Assembly (NCBI RefSeq): GCF_900176255.2
Contig: NZ_FXEG02000002.1
Span: 2,046,001 to 2,110,000 of the forward strand
Direction of reading: 5' to 3'
DNA length: 64,000 nt
Source: Mycobacterium ahvazicum
Lineage (GTDB): Bacteria; Actinomycetota; Actinomycetes; Mycobacteriales; Mycobacteriaceae
Below, one piece after another: positions 29,582 through 39,242 of this stretch. A program made the translations under genes and the position numbers. Position 1 is the stretch's first letter, and every line of letters begins with the position of its first letter. The notes beneath the pieces are model-generated. The model saw nothing but the letters and a program-made list of their open reading frames with translations. It was not told the DNA's origin and made no database searches.

Positions 29582-31063
29582 TTACCTCGGCGCGGTGTTG
29601 GCGTGCTGGGCCGGGACCACCACCGGCGCCACCGTCGTCGCCTCCGCAGGCGACGTGCCGGGCAGCGGGGCCCGCGGCACGCCGGGCGTGCCCAGCTGGC
29701 CGGCCAGCCACGGCAGTGCGGCCGCGAAGACCCGATCGGCGAAGGGCCAGTCGTGCTTACCCGGCTGGGGGAGCACCGCGCAGTCGATGCCATTGGCCCG
29801 GCCGAGCGCGCAGAGTGAATAGGCGGCCGCGGTCTGGTTGCTCGGGTTGGCGGCGGCATCGCGCTGCGCCAGCCGCATTGCCGCGGTGTCCGCGATCGCG
29901 TGCGTGGCAGGCCGGCCGTCCGACGAGATCGCGAACCAGCCGGACACGTCGTGGTACCGGCCGTGCCGGTTGATCACCGTGCTCGGGTCGAAGGACGCCC
30001 ACGCATCGGCGTTTCCGCCGAACAGCCGGCTGATGGTTTGCGCCTTGTTGCCGGCGTTGGGGAAGAAGTCGCCGGCGACGTCGACGAACGCGCTGAACAT
30101 GTCCGGGTGCATGACGGTCAGGTCCACCGCGCAGGTGCCGCCCATGGACCAGCCCGCCACGCCCCAGTTGGCGCGGTCTGCGCTGACGCCAAAGCTGGTA
30201 ACCATATACGGGACAACATCTTTGGTGAGGTGGTCGGCAGCGTTGCCGCGGACGCCGTTGACGCATTCGGTGTCGTTGTTGAAAGCCCCGCCGGAATCCA
30301 CGAACACCAGCACCGGGGCTTGGCCGCGGTGGGCCGAGGCGAAGTCGTCGATCGTCTTGATCGCATTGCCCGCCCGCGTCCAGTCGGCCGGGGTATTGAA
30401 CTGTCCGCCGATCATCATCACCGTCGGCAGCGCCGGCGGCGGGCTGGTCACGAACCATTCGGGCGGCAGGTACACCAGTTCGCCGCGGTGCTTGAAGTGC
30501 GAGGCGGACGACGGGATGACCACCGGCACCACACTGCCGTGCGCCGGCCGAGTTCCCTTGGCGGCCATCGCGGTAACGGTGGCCCGATCGGTCTGGTCGG
30601 GCAGCGGGCCGGAGGTGAGCTGACCCCACGCGGACTGCACGGTGGGGAAGTAGCCGACCCACAGATTGAGCATCAGCGCGGCGCACAGCAGGCACAGCGG
30701 CACCGAGATCAGGGCCGCGCCACGCCGCCAGCCGGGTGCGCCGCGCCAGCCCAGCAGCAGCACCGCTCCGGCCATGCCGGCGACCGCGATCCACAGCCAC
30801 AGTGCGGCCGGCGCGGGTTCCTCGGACAGACCCCGATCGACGACGTACCAGTGCGTTGCGTACGCCGCGGCACCACCGATCGCGACCGCTACGGGCAGGC
30901 ATGTCGTCCGCCAGCGCTGGGAACGCCAGCCGACGGCCAGCGTCAGCACGAGCGCGGTGACGACCTGGACCGTGATCGGCACCCAGCCGTGCATCAGGGA
31001 GGTATGGCTGCTTGCCAACAACTGTCCGGTGGCAACCGGCGCCGGCGGTGTCACGCGATCCAT
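29582..31063 (-). CDS. membrane-anchored alpha/beta-hydrolase (esterase family), Rv1639c-like
   Basis: A 493-residue protein with about four membrane helices in its first 145 residues, followed by an extracytoplasmic alpha/beta-hydrolase of the esterase-D/mycolyltransferase-like family. The nucleophile elbow is GWSMGG, FVDSGG is a probable acidic-loop region and KHDWPFAD holds the likely catalytic His. Orthologue by position of Rv1639c, next to lysX. The substrate is unknown; a cell-envelope ester is plausible from the topology. It is probably the first gene of an operon with the two small genes downstream. ATG start at 31063 by frame and membrane-segment position. Confidence 0.85.
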   Translation of the reverse strand: MDRVTPPAPVATGQLLASSHTSLMHGWVPITVQVVTALVLTLAVGWRSQRWRTTCLPVAVAIGGAAAYATHWYVVDRGLSEEPAPAALWLWIAVAGMAGAVLLLGWRGAPGWRRGAALISVPLCLLCAALMLNLWVGYFPTVQSAWGQLTSGPLPDQTDRATVTAMAAKGTRPAHGSVVPVVIPSSASHFKHRGELVYLPPEWFVTSPPPALPTVMMIGGQFNTPADWTRAGNAIKTIDDFASAHRGQAPVLVFVDSGGAFNNDTECVNGVRGNAADHLTKDVVPYMVTSFGVSADRANWGVAGWSMGGTCAVDLTVMHPDMFSAFVDVAGDFFPNAGNKAQTISRLFGGNADAWASFDPSTVINRHGRYHDVSGWFAISSDGRPATHAIADTAAMRLAQRDAAANPSNQTAAAYSLCALGRANGIDCAVLPQPGKHDWPFADRVFAAALPWLAGQLGTPGVPRAPLPGTSPAEATTVAPVVVPAQHANTAPR

Positions 31064-31086
31064 TGTGAGCGATTGTTAACCATCCC

Positions 31087-31109
31087 GGAACATATTCGAC
31101 CGATGTTCC
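31087..31109. repeat. 7-bp inverted repeat between lysX and the esterase gene
   Basis: GGAACAT (31087-31093) and ATGTTCC (31103-31109) form a perfect palindrome with a 9-base centre, 24 bases upstream of the esterase start on its coding strand. It could be an operator for the esterase operon or a terminator hairpin for lysX; there is no T-run. Confidence 0.5.
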
Positions 31110-31140
31110 CGGTGCGATCACACCGGCCCCGGCGGCGGGG

Positions 31141-34100
31141 TTAATGCGGTCTGGCCAGCGGAAATGGCAGCGTCTCGCGGATGCTGCGACCAGTTATGAG
31201 CATCACGAGCCGATCGATACCCATCCCGAGCCCGCCGGTGGGCGGCATCGCGTATTCCATGGCCTGCAGGAAGTCCTCGTCGAGCTCCATGGCTTCGGGG
31301 TCACCGCCGGCGGCGAGCAGCGACTGCGCGAGCAGCCGGCGCCGCTGTTCCACCGGATCGGTGAGTTCGCTGTAGGCGGTGCCCAGCTCGACCCCCCACG
31401 CCACCAGGTCCCATCGCTCGGCGACGCCGGGCTGGCTGCGGTGCGGCCGAGTCAGCGGTGACACCGACGTCGGAAAGTCGATGTAGAACGTCGGCGCCTC
31501 GGTCCGGTCCTCGACCAGGTGCTCGTAGAGCTCGAGCACGACTGCGCCGGCGTCCCAGTGGTCCCGGTACGGAATGTGGGCGCGGTCGGACAGCTTGCGT
31601 AATGCGCTCAGCGACGTGTTCGGGTTGATGCGTTCGCCGAGTGCGTCGGAGACCGCGTCGTGCACCGTCTTGACCGGCCACTCCCCGGAGATGTCGACCG
31701 GTTCGAGGCGGCCGTCGTCCGCCGGGTGGGGCCGCAGCACGGTCTGCGTGCCGTTGGCCGCCTCGGCGGCGTTCTGGATGAGCTCGCGGCAGCCGTCGAT
31801 CCACACCCGGTAGTCGGCATGGGCCTGGTAGGCCTCCAGCAGCGTGAACTCCGGGTTGTGGCTGAAGTCGACACCTTCGTTACGGAAGGCCCGGCCCAGT
31901 TCGAACACCCGCTCCACGCCGCCGACGCACAACCGCTTCAAATACAGCTCGGGCGCGATGCGCAGAAACAGGTCCATGTCGTAGGTGTTGATGTGTGTGA
32001 CGAACGGTCGGGCCGCGGCCCCGCCGTGAATCGGCTGCAGGATCGGGGTTTCCACCTCGATGAAGTCCTTGGCGAACAACGTTTCCCGCACCGAACGCAG
32101 CACGCTGCTGCGGGCCATCACCAGATTGCGTGACTCGGCATTGACCGCCAGGTCGACGTACCGGGTGCGCACCCGCGCTTCCGGGTCGGTCAGCCCTTTC
32201 CATTTATTGGGCAACGGCCGCAAGCACTTCCCGACCATTCGCCAGTCGCTGACGATCAACGAGCGGGTTCCGCGCTTGCTGAATCCCATGTGCCCGGTCA
32301 TCTCGACCAGGTCGCCGAGGTCGATGGCCGCGGTGAAATCGGCGGTCCGGCCGGACTCCAGGCGCGAATTGTCCAGCAGCACTTGCATTTCGCCCGACCA
32401 GTCACGCAGTTCGGCAAACAGCACGCCGCCGAAGTCGCGGATCCGCAAGATCCGGCCCGCGACCGAAACCGTGTCCTGGTCGTCGCTGTCGAGGGCGCGC
32501 GCGATGGTGTGGCTGGGCGGAGAGCCCACCGGGTAGGCGTCAATTCCGTTGCGCTGCAGCGTTCTCAGCTTGGTCAGGCGAACCCGTACCTGTTCGGGTA
32601 GCCGTCGCCGGTACTCCTCGGAGTCGACTTCGTCGCCCCGCTTGAGCCCGCTGACGTCTGGAGCCGATCCGTCTTCGTGTAGCAACCCCGATTCGGCGAG
32701 CCTGGCCGGCACGGCCGAGTGGTGCCCGGTGTGTACCTTGTCGCGCCGGCTGAAGGGCAACACCAGGAAGCCTTCGGCCATGGCCGACGCGACACCCACC
32801 CGCGGGATCAGCCGGGCGTCTTCGTAGCAGGCGTAGCGGGGAACCCATTCGGGTTGGTACTTCATGTTGGAGCGGTACAGCGTCTCGAGCTGCCACCACC
32901 GGGAGAAGAACAGCAGCAGCCCGCGCCACAGCCGTGCGATCGGGCCGGCGCCGAGTTGCGCGCCCTGCTCGAACGCCGACCGGAACATGGCGAAGTTCAG
33001 CGAAACGCGATTGATACCAAGCCCTTCCGCGTTCAGGGCAAGTTCGCTGACCATGAATTCGTTGGTGCCGTTGGGCGAGTCGGGGGAGCGGCGCATCACA
33101 TCCAGGGAGACCCCGGTGCTTCCCCATGGCACCAGCGACAGCATCGCGACCACCTGCTCGTCCCGATCCAGCGCCTCGACCAGCAGGCAGTCGCCGTCGG
33201 CGGGATCTCCCAGTCGCCCCAGCGCCATGGAAAATCCGCGCTCGGACTGGGTGTCGCGCCAGGCGTTGGCGCGTGTGATCGTCTCGGCCATCTCTTCGGC
33301 GCTGATGTCGCGGTGCCGGCGGATGCGGACCGTCAGCCCGGCCCGGCGTGCCCGCGTCACGGCCTGACGCACCCCGCGCATGTCCGGGCCGGACAGCTTG
33401 AAATCGGAGGTTCGCAGAATGGCCTCGTCGCCGAGCTCGAGAGCATTGAGGCCGCGCTCCCGATACGACTGAGCCCCTTGGGAACTGGCGCCCATCACAC
33501 CGGGTGCCCAGCCGTAGGTCTTGCACAGCCCCAGCCACGCCTCGACGGCTTGCGACCAGGCTCGGGGGTCACCGACCGGATCGCCACTGGCCAGGCAGAC
33601 GCCCACCTCGACTCGGTAGGTGATCGCGGCGCGGCCGCTGTGGGCGAACACCACCGACTTGTCGCGCCGGGTGGCGAAGTAGCCCAGCGAATCGTTCTTC
33701 CCGTACAGCTCGAGCAGCCCGCGGATCGCGGACTCGTCCTCGCCGGTGAGCGCGTTGTCGGCGCGCTGGGATTGGAACAGCACGATCGCGGCCGCGATCA
33801 GGGCCAGCGCGCCGAACAACCCGAAGATCGCGTTGAGCAGAACGTGCGGCTTGCCGGTGAACAGGTCGGGGTCGGCCAGCGCGAACCCGACGACGCGGTT
33901 GGCCACGTAGCCCAGCCGATCCTGCCGGGCCAGCGATCCGGGGAAGAGCTCGACCAGGCCCCAGGACAACAGGATTCCGATCACATCCCCGACGACCAGG
34001 ACGGCGGCCGCCTTGAACAGCGCCGCGCGGCGGACCTTGGCCCAGAACTCCCGATAACTCAACAGCAGCAGGACGATCACGACGATGTGCATCGCGAACC

Positions 34101-34653
34101 CGAGATTTTCGCCGAACGTCTCGGCCGCCGTGTTGTCACCGGCGGCGATATCAGCGGCGTTCCAGAATGCGGCCAGCACCATTTGGCCCAGCAGCACCCA
34201 CCACGCGATACGTTTGCGGGCGGTCAGCGCCGCCGCCAGCAGCGCCAGCACGAACGACCACGCGATGCTGGTGTCGGGGAAGTTGAACAGGTAGTCGTTG
34301 ATGAATTCCCGCGGGCCCTTGATCAACCACCGGATCAGGGGCGACACGCTGCCGATCAGGGACAGGGTGGCGATGACGCCGACGGTCCAGCCGGCCGCCG
34401 CCGGTACCCACCGGTACCGGGAATTCGACCGGCTGCCCGAACGAGGCCCCGAAGCAGCAGAAGCGAGAGTCACAGACCGCGAGGATAAGCCTTTACACCG
34501 TGAAATGCCTGGCGAAGCGCCAATCGCGTCGAGACTAGTTATCGGTCTCGGGCGCGCCGCGATTGCCCGGATCAGCATGCCGCCCGGGGTGGTCCCCGGC
34601 AGCTGAAATGCAGGCAGACGCCCGGCGGCTGCTAGACTGACCTCCGCGACCAT
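31141..34653 (-). CDS. lysX: bifunctional lysylphosphatidylglycerol synthetase / lysyl-tRNA synthetase
   Basis: A 1170-residue fusion, same size as M. tuberculosis LysX. Order: variable N-terminus, about six or seven membrane helices (about residues 80-295), an MprF-like DUF2156 transferase domain (about 300-640), an OB-fold anticodon-binding domain (about 690-790) and a class II lysyl-tRNA synthetase core with [15 protein letters not shown] (motif 2) and [15 protein letters not shown] (motif 3). It charges tRNA-Lys and transfers lysine to phosphatidylglycerol, lowering surface negative charge and giving resistance to cationic peptides in M. tuberculosis. The first 70 residues do not match the tuberculosis protein, so the exact ATG (34653 or 34578) is unsure. 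It is divergent from the infC operon. Confidence 0.95.
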   Translation of the reverse strand: MVAEVSLAAAGRLPAFQLPGTTPGGMLIRAIAARPRPITSLDAIGASPGISRCKGLSSRSVTLASAASGPRSGSRSNSRYRWVPAAAGWTVGVIATLSLIGSVSPLIRWLIKGPREFINDYLFNFPDTSIAWSFVLALLAAALTARKRIAWWVLLGQMVLAAFWNAADIAAGDNTAAETFGENLGFAMHIVVIVLLLLSYREFWAKVRRAALFKAAAVLVVGDVIGILLSWGLVELFPGSLARQDRLGYVANRVVGFALADPDLFTGKPHVLLNAIFGLFGALALIAAAIVLFQSQRADNALTGEDESAIRGLLELYGKNDSLGYFATRRDKSVVFAHSGRAAITYRVEVGVCLASGDPVGDPRAWSQAVEAWLGLCKTYGWAPGVMGASSQGAQSYRERGLNALELGDEAILRTSDFKLSGPDMRGVRQAVTRARRAGLTVRIRRHRDISAEEMAETITRANAWRDTQSERGFSMALGRLGDPADGDCLLVEALDRDEQVVAMLSLVPWGSTGVSLDVMRRSPDSPNGTNEFMVSELALNAEGLGINRVSLNFAMFRSAFEQGAQLGAGPIARLWRGLLLFFSRWWQLETLYRSNMKYQPEWVPRYACYEDARLIPRVGVASAMAEGFLVLPFSRRDKVHTGHHSAVPARLAESGLLHEDGSAPDVSGLKRGDEVDSEEYRRRLPEQVRVRLTKLRTLQRNGIDAYPVGSPPSHTIARALDSDDQDTVSVAGRILRIRDFGGVLFAELRDWSGEMQVLLDNSRLESGRTADFTAAIDLGDLVEMTGHMGFSKRGTRSLIVSDWRMVGKCLRPLPNKWKGLTDPEARVRTRYVDLAVNAESRNLVMARSSVLRSVRETLFAKDFIEVETPILQPIHGGAAARPFVTHINTYDMDLFLRIAPELYLKRLCVGGVERVFELGRAFRNEGVDFSHNPEFTLLEAYQAHADYRVWIDGCRELIQNAAEAANGTQTVLRPHPADDGRLEPVDISGEWPVKTVHDAVSDALGERINPNTSLSALRKLSDRAHIPYRDHWDAGAVVLELYEHLVEDRTEAPTFYIDFPTSVSPLTRPHRSQPGVAERWDLVAWGVELGTAYSELTDPVEQRRRLLAQSLLAAGGDPEAMELDEDFLQAMEYAMPPTGGLGMGIDRLVMLITGRSIRETLPFPLARPH

Positions 34654-34738
34654 CCCGGCTTTGGCCTGGGACAGTTAAGTGGAGTCCCACTCCCACCGCT
34701 AGCCGCGAAAGATTTCAAGGCGTAGCGGTCCGGTCACC

Positions 34739-34838
34739 GGCACCGCAAGGTGCCTGTTTCGCGCATGGCGCGAACGGCCTGAATACGTTTCAGGTCGTGA
34801 TCGGTCGGCATTGGGCCCTGCTTCTGCAGGGCTTTTTT
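34739..34838 (+). ncRNA. structured infC leader with three hairpins and terminator (candidate attenuator)
   Basis: Four perfect hairpins follow one another in the plus-strand leader: 34739-34754 (6-bp stem, GCAA tetraloop), 34758-34774 (7-bp stem), 34778-34794 (6-bp stem), and the terminator 34815-34838. Spacing between the first three is only 3 bases. A short frame GTG...ATGGCGCGAACGGCCTGA overlaps the second hairpin and could be a leader peptide. This architecture resembles ribosomal-protein leader attenuators. Function is inferred, but the structure is directly visible. Confidence 0.6.
34815..34838 (+). terminator. intrinsic terminator inside the infC leader
   Basis: GCCCTGC, TTCT loop, GCAGGGC, then six Ts (34833-34838). 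A canonical rho-independent terminator, unusual for mycobacteria, placed 91 bases before the infC start, where it can only act on infC operon transcription or an RNA made upstream. Confidence 0.8.
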
Positions 34839-34929
34839 GCTGATGGTGTGGCGTTTCCGCCGCTGAATCCCGACGGGCCCGAGTCACCGGTCGTTGCGAG
34901 ACGACGAAAAGCCCAACAAGGGAGGCCCC

Positions 34930-35547
<618 letters not shown>

Positions 35548-35589
35548 CCTGACAGCCAAACCGCGAAAACAGTAAGAACCAGAGGAAAC

Positions 35590-35784
35590 ATGCCCAAGGC
35601 CAAGTCCCACAGCGGGGCGAGCAAGCGATTCCGGCGTACCGGGACCGGGAAGATCGTCCGCCAGAAAGTCAATCGTCGACACCTGCTCGAGCACAAGCCG
35701 AGCAAGCGCACCCGGCGGCTCGACGGCCGCACCGAGGTTGCGGCCAACGACACCAAGCGTGTCAACGCGATGTTGAACGGCTGA
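35590..35784 (+). CDS. rpmI: 50S ribosomal protein L35
   Basis: A 64-residue, very basic protein with the L35 signature [20 protein letters not shown] and [14 protein letters not shown]. It lies 42 bases after infC in the conserved infC-rpmI-rplT order, with an AGAGGAAAC ribosome-binding region before the ATG. Confidence 0.97.
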   Translation: MPKAKSHSGASKRFRRTGTGKIVRQKVNRRHLLEHKPSKRTRRLDGRTEVAANDTKRVNAMLNG

Positions 35785-35872
35785 CCTCAGCCACACCGAG
35801 TGCGGCCGGGCATACACCGAACCCGGCGCGACACCTGAGACCATTTACGTCTGAACGAGAGTAGGAACATCC

Positions 35873-36262
35873 ATGGCACGCGTGAAGCGGGCAGTCAACG
35901 CCCACAAGAAGAGGCGCAGCGTCCTGACAGCCTCGAAAGGCTATCGCGGCCAGCGGTCTCGGCTCTACCGCAAAGCCAAAGAGCAGCAGCTGCATTCGTT
36001 GCAGTACGCCTACCGCGACCGCCGCGCCCGCAAGGGTGAGTTCCGCAAGTTGTGGATCTCGCGGATCAACGCGGCGGCCCGCGCCAACGACATCACCTAC
36101 AACCGGCTGATCCAGGGCCTCAAGGCCGCCGGTGTGGAAGTCGACCGCAAGAACCTTGCCGACATCGCGATCACCGATCCGGCCGCGTTCACCGCGCTGG
36201 TCGATGTCGCCCGGGCGGCATTGCCCAAGGACGTCAACGCGCCCTCCGGAGAAGCTGCTTAA
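35873..36262 (+). CDS. rplT: 50S ribosomal protein L20
   Basis: A 129-residue L20 protein needed early in 50S assembly. Visible landmarks are [33 protein letters not shown] and [13 protein letters not shown]. In several bacteria L20 represses this operon through the leader RNA, which is relevant to the hairpins upstream of infC. It starts 88 bases after rpmI. tsnR follows after 5 bases. Confidence 0.98.
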   Translation: MARVKRAVNAHKKRRSVLTASKGYRGQRSRLYRKAKEQQLHSLQYAYRDRRARKGEFRKLWISRINAAARANDITYNRLIQGLKAAGVEVDRKNLADIAITDPAAFTALVDVARAALPKDVNAPSGEAA

Positions 36263-36267
36263 CCCCG

Positions 36268-37059
36268 GTGCTCACCGAGCGCTCGGCCCGGGTGGCCGCG
36301 GCGGTCAAGTTGCATCGCCACGTCGTGCGGCGACGGGCGAACCAGTTCCTGGCCGAAGGCCAAAATCTGGTTGAGGCCGCGTCGTCGCGCGGCTTGGTCC
36401 GGGAGGTGTTCGTCACCGAACTCGCGGCGCAGCGGCACGCGACCCTGCTGGCCGCCCAGCCGGGCCCGGTCCACGTGGTCACCGACCGTGCCGCAAAAGC
36501 CTTGTCCGACACCGTTACTCCGGCGGGGCTGGTCGCGGTCTGCGACATGCCGGCAACCGGACTACAGCAGGCGCTGGCCGGCTCACCACGGCTGGTCGCC
36601 GTTGCCGTCGAGATCAGCGAGCCGGGCAACGCGGGCACGCTGATCCGTCTCGCCGATGCCATGGGCGCCGCGGCGGTGATTCTCGCGGGGCACAGCGTCG
36701 ACCCCTACAACGGCAAGTGCCTGCGCGCGTCGGCCGGCAGCATCTTCTCGCTTCCGGTTGTCGCCGCCCCCGACGTCGACGCGGTGCTGGGCGCGGCGCG
36801 TGCCGCCGGGCTGCAGGCGCTGGCCACCACCGTCGACGGCGGGACGCGGCTGGACGAGGCCGACGAGCTGCTGAGCAGGCCGACGGCCTGGCTGTTCGGC
36901 CCCGAATCGCACGGCTTGCCCGAAGAGATCACCGACCAGGCGGACCATCGCGTGCGCATCCCGATGTCGGGCGGCGCCGAGAGCCTGAATGTGGCTGCCG
37001 CCGCAGCGATCTGCCTGTATCAGAGCGCCCAGGCGCTGGGTGTGCTGCAGGGTTTCTAA
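36268..37059 (+). CDS. tsnR: SpoU-family 23S rRNA/tRNA 2'-O-methyltransferase (TsnR-like)
   Basis: A 263-residue SPOUT methyltransferase. The N-terminal substrate-binding domain (LHRHVVRRRANQFLAEGQNLV) precedes the knotted catalytic domain with the three SpoU motifs: EISEPGNAGTLIRLADAMGA, LFGPESHGLP, and IPMSGGAESLNVAAAAAI. It transfers methyl from SAM to an RNA ribose. The orthologue Rv1644 is named tsnR after thiostrepton-resistance methyltransferases, but the real substrate may be another rRNA site. GTG start at 36268, five bases after the rplT stop; the frame is open upstream through rplT, which is why the start is set here. Its stop overlaps the stop of the convergent oxygenase gene. Confidence 0.92.
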   Translation: MLTERSARVAAAVKLHRHVVRRRANQFLAEGQNLVEAASSRGLVREVFVTELAAQRHATLLAAQPGPVHVVTDRAAKALSDTVTPAGLVAVCDMPATGLQQALAGSPRLVAVAVEISEPGNAGTLIRLADAMGAAAVILAGHSVDPYNGKCLRASAGSIFSLPVVAAPDVDAVLGAARAAGLQALATTVDGGTRLDEADELLSRPTAWLFGPESHGLPEEITDQADHRVRIPMSGGAESLNVAAAAAICLYQSAQALGVLQGF

Positions 37060-38090
37060 GCGGCCCTTTTGCGGCCGCCGGCGGGGCGCAGCCCGGCCAG
37101 CGAGAGCGTGGTGTGCACCAGCGACCCGGCCCGCTCGATCAGCGACTTACTGCGCAGGGAACCCGGGGGCCAGTAGTGCATCGGCAGCCCGCGGCGGTCG
37201 CGCGGCGGTGCCATGAACTCGGGCGCCTCGACCAGCGGCGCATCGAGCGGAACCCGGCCCTCCGCGCGGCGGTAAGCGGCCAGCGCCCGGGGATGCAGCC
37301 GGATCTCGTCGGGCACCGCCAGGAAGGCCAGCGCGATCAACTTGCCGAACACCCGCAGCAGGATTTCGTCGCCCGGCGTCCAGCGCATGCCCGCCTTCTC
37401 GCGCACCGCCGGCTCGAACAGCCCGGCCGCGATCCAGCGTTGACCGGCCACCAACGGCTTGAAGATCTGGTCCCAGATCGGCGTGGGCATCAGGACGAAC
37501 TTCGGCTTCGGGATGCGGATCCGGAAGATGTCCAGCGTCGCCTGGTTGATCTCCAGCTCGTCGCGGCAGACCCGGTCCCAGTACTCCTGGAATTCCTCCC
37601 AGGACCCTGGCACCGGCCGCATGCTCATGCCGTACATCCGGTACCACTGCACGTGCTCGTCGAACAGCTGGCGCTTCTCGGCCTCGGTCAGGCCGCCGCA
37701 AAAGTATTCGGCGACCTTGACGGTGAGCATGAAGAAGGTGGCGTGCGCCCAGTAGAAGGTCTCGGGGTTCAGCGCGTGGTAGCGACGCCCTTCGGCATCA
37801 ATCCCCTTGATGGTGTCGTGGTAGTGCTTGATCTGCTCACCCGTCAGAGGCGCGCGATCGCCGTCGTAGACCACGCCCATGATCGGATACACCGACCGGG
37901 CCACCCGCTGCAGCGGCTCGCGCAGCAGGATCGAATGCTCCTCGACGCCGGCACCGAGCTGTGGGTACATGTTCTGGATCGCCCCGATCCAGACGCCCAT
38001 CATTCCGGTTCGCAGGTCGCCAAAGTACTTCCAGGTCAGGGAATCTGGCCCAAGAGGATCAGCAGGTGTGGTCGATGCGGTTGTCATCAC
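37056..38090 (-). CDS. oxygenase MpaB family protein (DUF2236), Rv1645c-like
   Basis: A 344-residue member of the DUF2236/MpaB oxygenase family, which includes latex-clearing protein and fungal MpaB; these bind b-type heme. Typical parts here are GMMGVWIGAIQNMYPQLGAG, HATFFMLTVKVAEYF, FDEHVQWYRMYGMSMRPVP and RWTPGDEILLRVFGKL. Orthologue by position of Rv1645c. The substrate is unknown in mycobacteria. ATG at 38090. It is convergent with tsnR (4-base overlap of the stop regions) and divergent from the cyclase gene. Confidence 0.87.
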   Translation of the reverse strand: MMTTASTTPADPLGPDSLTWKYFGDLRTGMMGVWIGAIQNMYPQLGAGVEEHSILLREPLQRVARSVYPIMGVVYDGDRAPLTGEQIKHYHDTIKGIDAEGRRYHALNPETFYWAHATFFMLTVKVAEYFCGGLTEAEKRQLFDEHVQWYRMYGMSMRPVPGSWEEFQEYWDRVCRDELEINQATLDIFRIRIPKPKFVLMPTPIWDQIFKPLVAGQRWIAAGLFEPAVREKAGMRWTPGDEILLRVFGKLIALAFLAVPDEIRLHPRALAAYRRAEGRVPLDAPLVEAPEFMAPPRDRRGLPMHYWPPGSLRSKSLIERAGSLVHTTLSLAGLRPAGGRKRAA

Positions 38091-38276
38091 GACCTCCTAC
38101 GTGCCCAGTGAGCTCACGATAACTCTGACAACGCGCGTTGTCCGCGTTTCGGCGCGCGCCACGCGAAGCCGTTACCGAGATTCCACGCGCGTGTGGCAGC
38201 GTCGTGATCAGTCGGTTTGATGCGATGTGTGACACAAACCGGACAGGCGTCGTTGCCCGGCTTCCCCGAAACTACT

Positions 38277-38282
38277 TACCCT
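38277..38282 (+). promoter_or_regulatory. -10 box of adenylate cyclase gene, leaderless arrangement
   Basis: TTGCCC (38253-38258), an 18-base spacer and TACCCT (38277-38282), which ends exactly 6 bases before the GTG at 38289, as for uvrB and both MFS genes. Confidence 0.6.
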
Positions 38283-38288
38283 TGCCAG

Positions 38289-39194
38289 GTGGAACTCGCG
38301 CCGCGCGATCCGGATCCGGGCGAGTCCTATGAAAAGGACTCGGATTCGGTGACGACGGTGACCCCTCCCGGCTCCACCTCCCTGTCCGGAAGCCGACCTC
38401 CGGTGTCCAAACACACCGCGGTCCAGTGGTGGCAGACCGCCAATCGCAGCCCAGGCGTGGTGGCGTTCATTCGGCGGGCGCGGCGGATGCTGCCGGGCGA
38501 TCCCGAATTCGGCGACCCGCTGTCGATGGCGGGTGATGGCGGCCCGAGGGCGGCGGCCCGGGCCGCCGACCGGCTGCTGGGGGATCGCGACGCGGCGTCG
38601 CGTGAAGTCAGTCTTGGCGTGCTGCAGGTCTGGCAGGCGCTGACCGAAGCGGTGTCGCGCCGGCCGGCGAACCCGGAGGTGACGCTCGTCTTCACCGACC
38701 TGGTCGGCTTCTCGACGTGGTCGCTGCAGGCCGGGGACGATGCGGCGCTCACGTTGTTGCGCCAGGTGGCCCGCGCGGTGGAGCCGCCGTTGCTCGATGC
38801 CGGCGGGCACATCGTCAAGCGGATGGGCGACGGCATCATGGCGGTGTTCCGGCATCCTGATGTCGCGGTGCGCGCCGTGGTGCAGGCCGACGCCGCGATG
38901 CGGGAGGTCGAGGTGGGCGGCTATCGACCCCGGATGCGGGTCGGGATCCACACCGGCCGGCCGCAGCGGCTGGCTGCCGATTGGCTGGGTGTCGACGTCA
39001 ATATCGCCGCTCGCGTGATGGATCGTGCCACCAAGGGCGGGATCATGATCACGGGGGCGGCGCTGGATCTGATCCCACAGAACGAGCTGGACGTACTCGG
39101 CGTCGTCGCTAAACGTGCACGTAAATCCATGTTTACGCCCAAGACCCCGGGCATTCCGCCGGACTTGGCGATCTACCGCTTGGAATACTATTAG
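38289..39194 (+). CDS. class III adenylate cyclase, Rv1647-like
   Basis: A soluble class III nucleotide cyclase making cAMP. The catalytic domain is at about residues 110-295: VTLVFTDLVGFSTWS supplies the first metal Asp, HIVKRMGDGIMAVF the second, and GVDVNIAARVMDRA the late transition-state Asn/Arg region. Rv1647 of M. tuberculosis is an active adenylyl cyclase. I set the start at the GTG 38289 (VELAPRDPDPG, 301 residues) because a -10 box sits at leaderless spacing; ATG 38220 would add 23 residues and is the main alternative. An N-terminal helical region (HTAVQWWQTANRSPGVVAF) precedes the catalytic domain; there is no membrane helix. Confidence 0.9.
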   Translation: MELAPRDPDPGESYEKDSDSVTTVTPPGSTSLSGSRPPVSKHTAVQWWQTANRSPGVVAFIRRARRMLPGDPEFGDPLSMAGDGGPRAAARAADRLLGDRDAASREVSLGVLQVWQALTEAVSRRPANPEVTLVFTDLVGFSTWSLQAGDDAALTLLRQVARAVEPPLLDAGGHIVKRMGDGIMAVFRHPDVAVRAVVQADAAMREVEVGGYRPRMRVGIHTGRPQRLAADWLGVDVNIAARVMDRATKGGIMITGAALDLIPQNELDVLGVVAKRARKSMFTPKTPGIPPDLAIYRLEYY

Positions 39195-39242
39195 CCAAGT
39201 CACAGCGTCCCATCACAAGGACGAAACAATTTAGCCCGCATA

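Noticed and set aside
34894..34929. TTG-initiated 12-residue N-terminal extension of IF-3
   Set aside because: The residues ([11 protein letters not shown]) are not conserved in IF-3 and overlap the ribosome-binding site of the ATC start.
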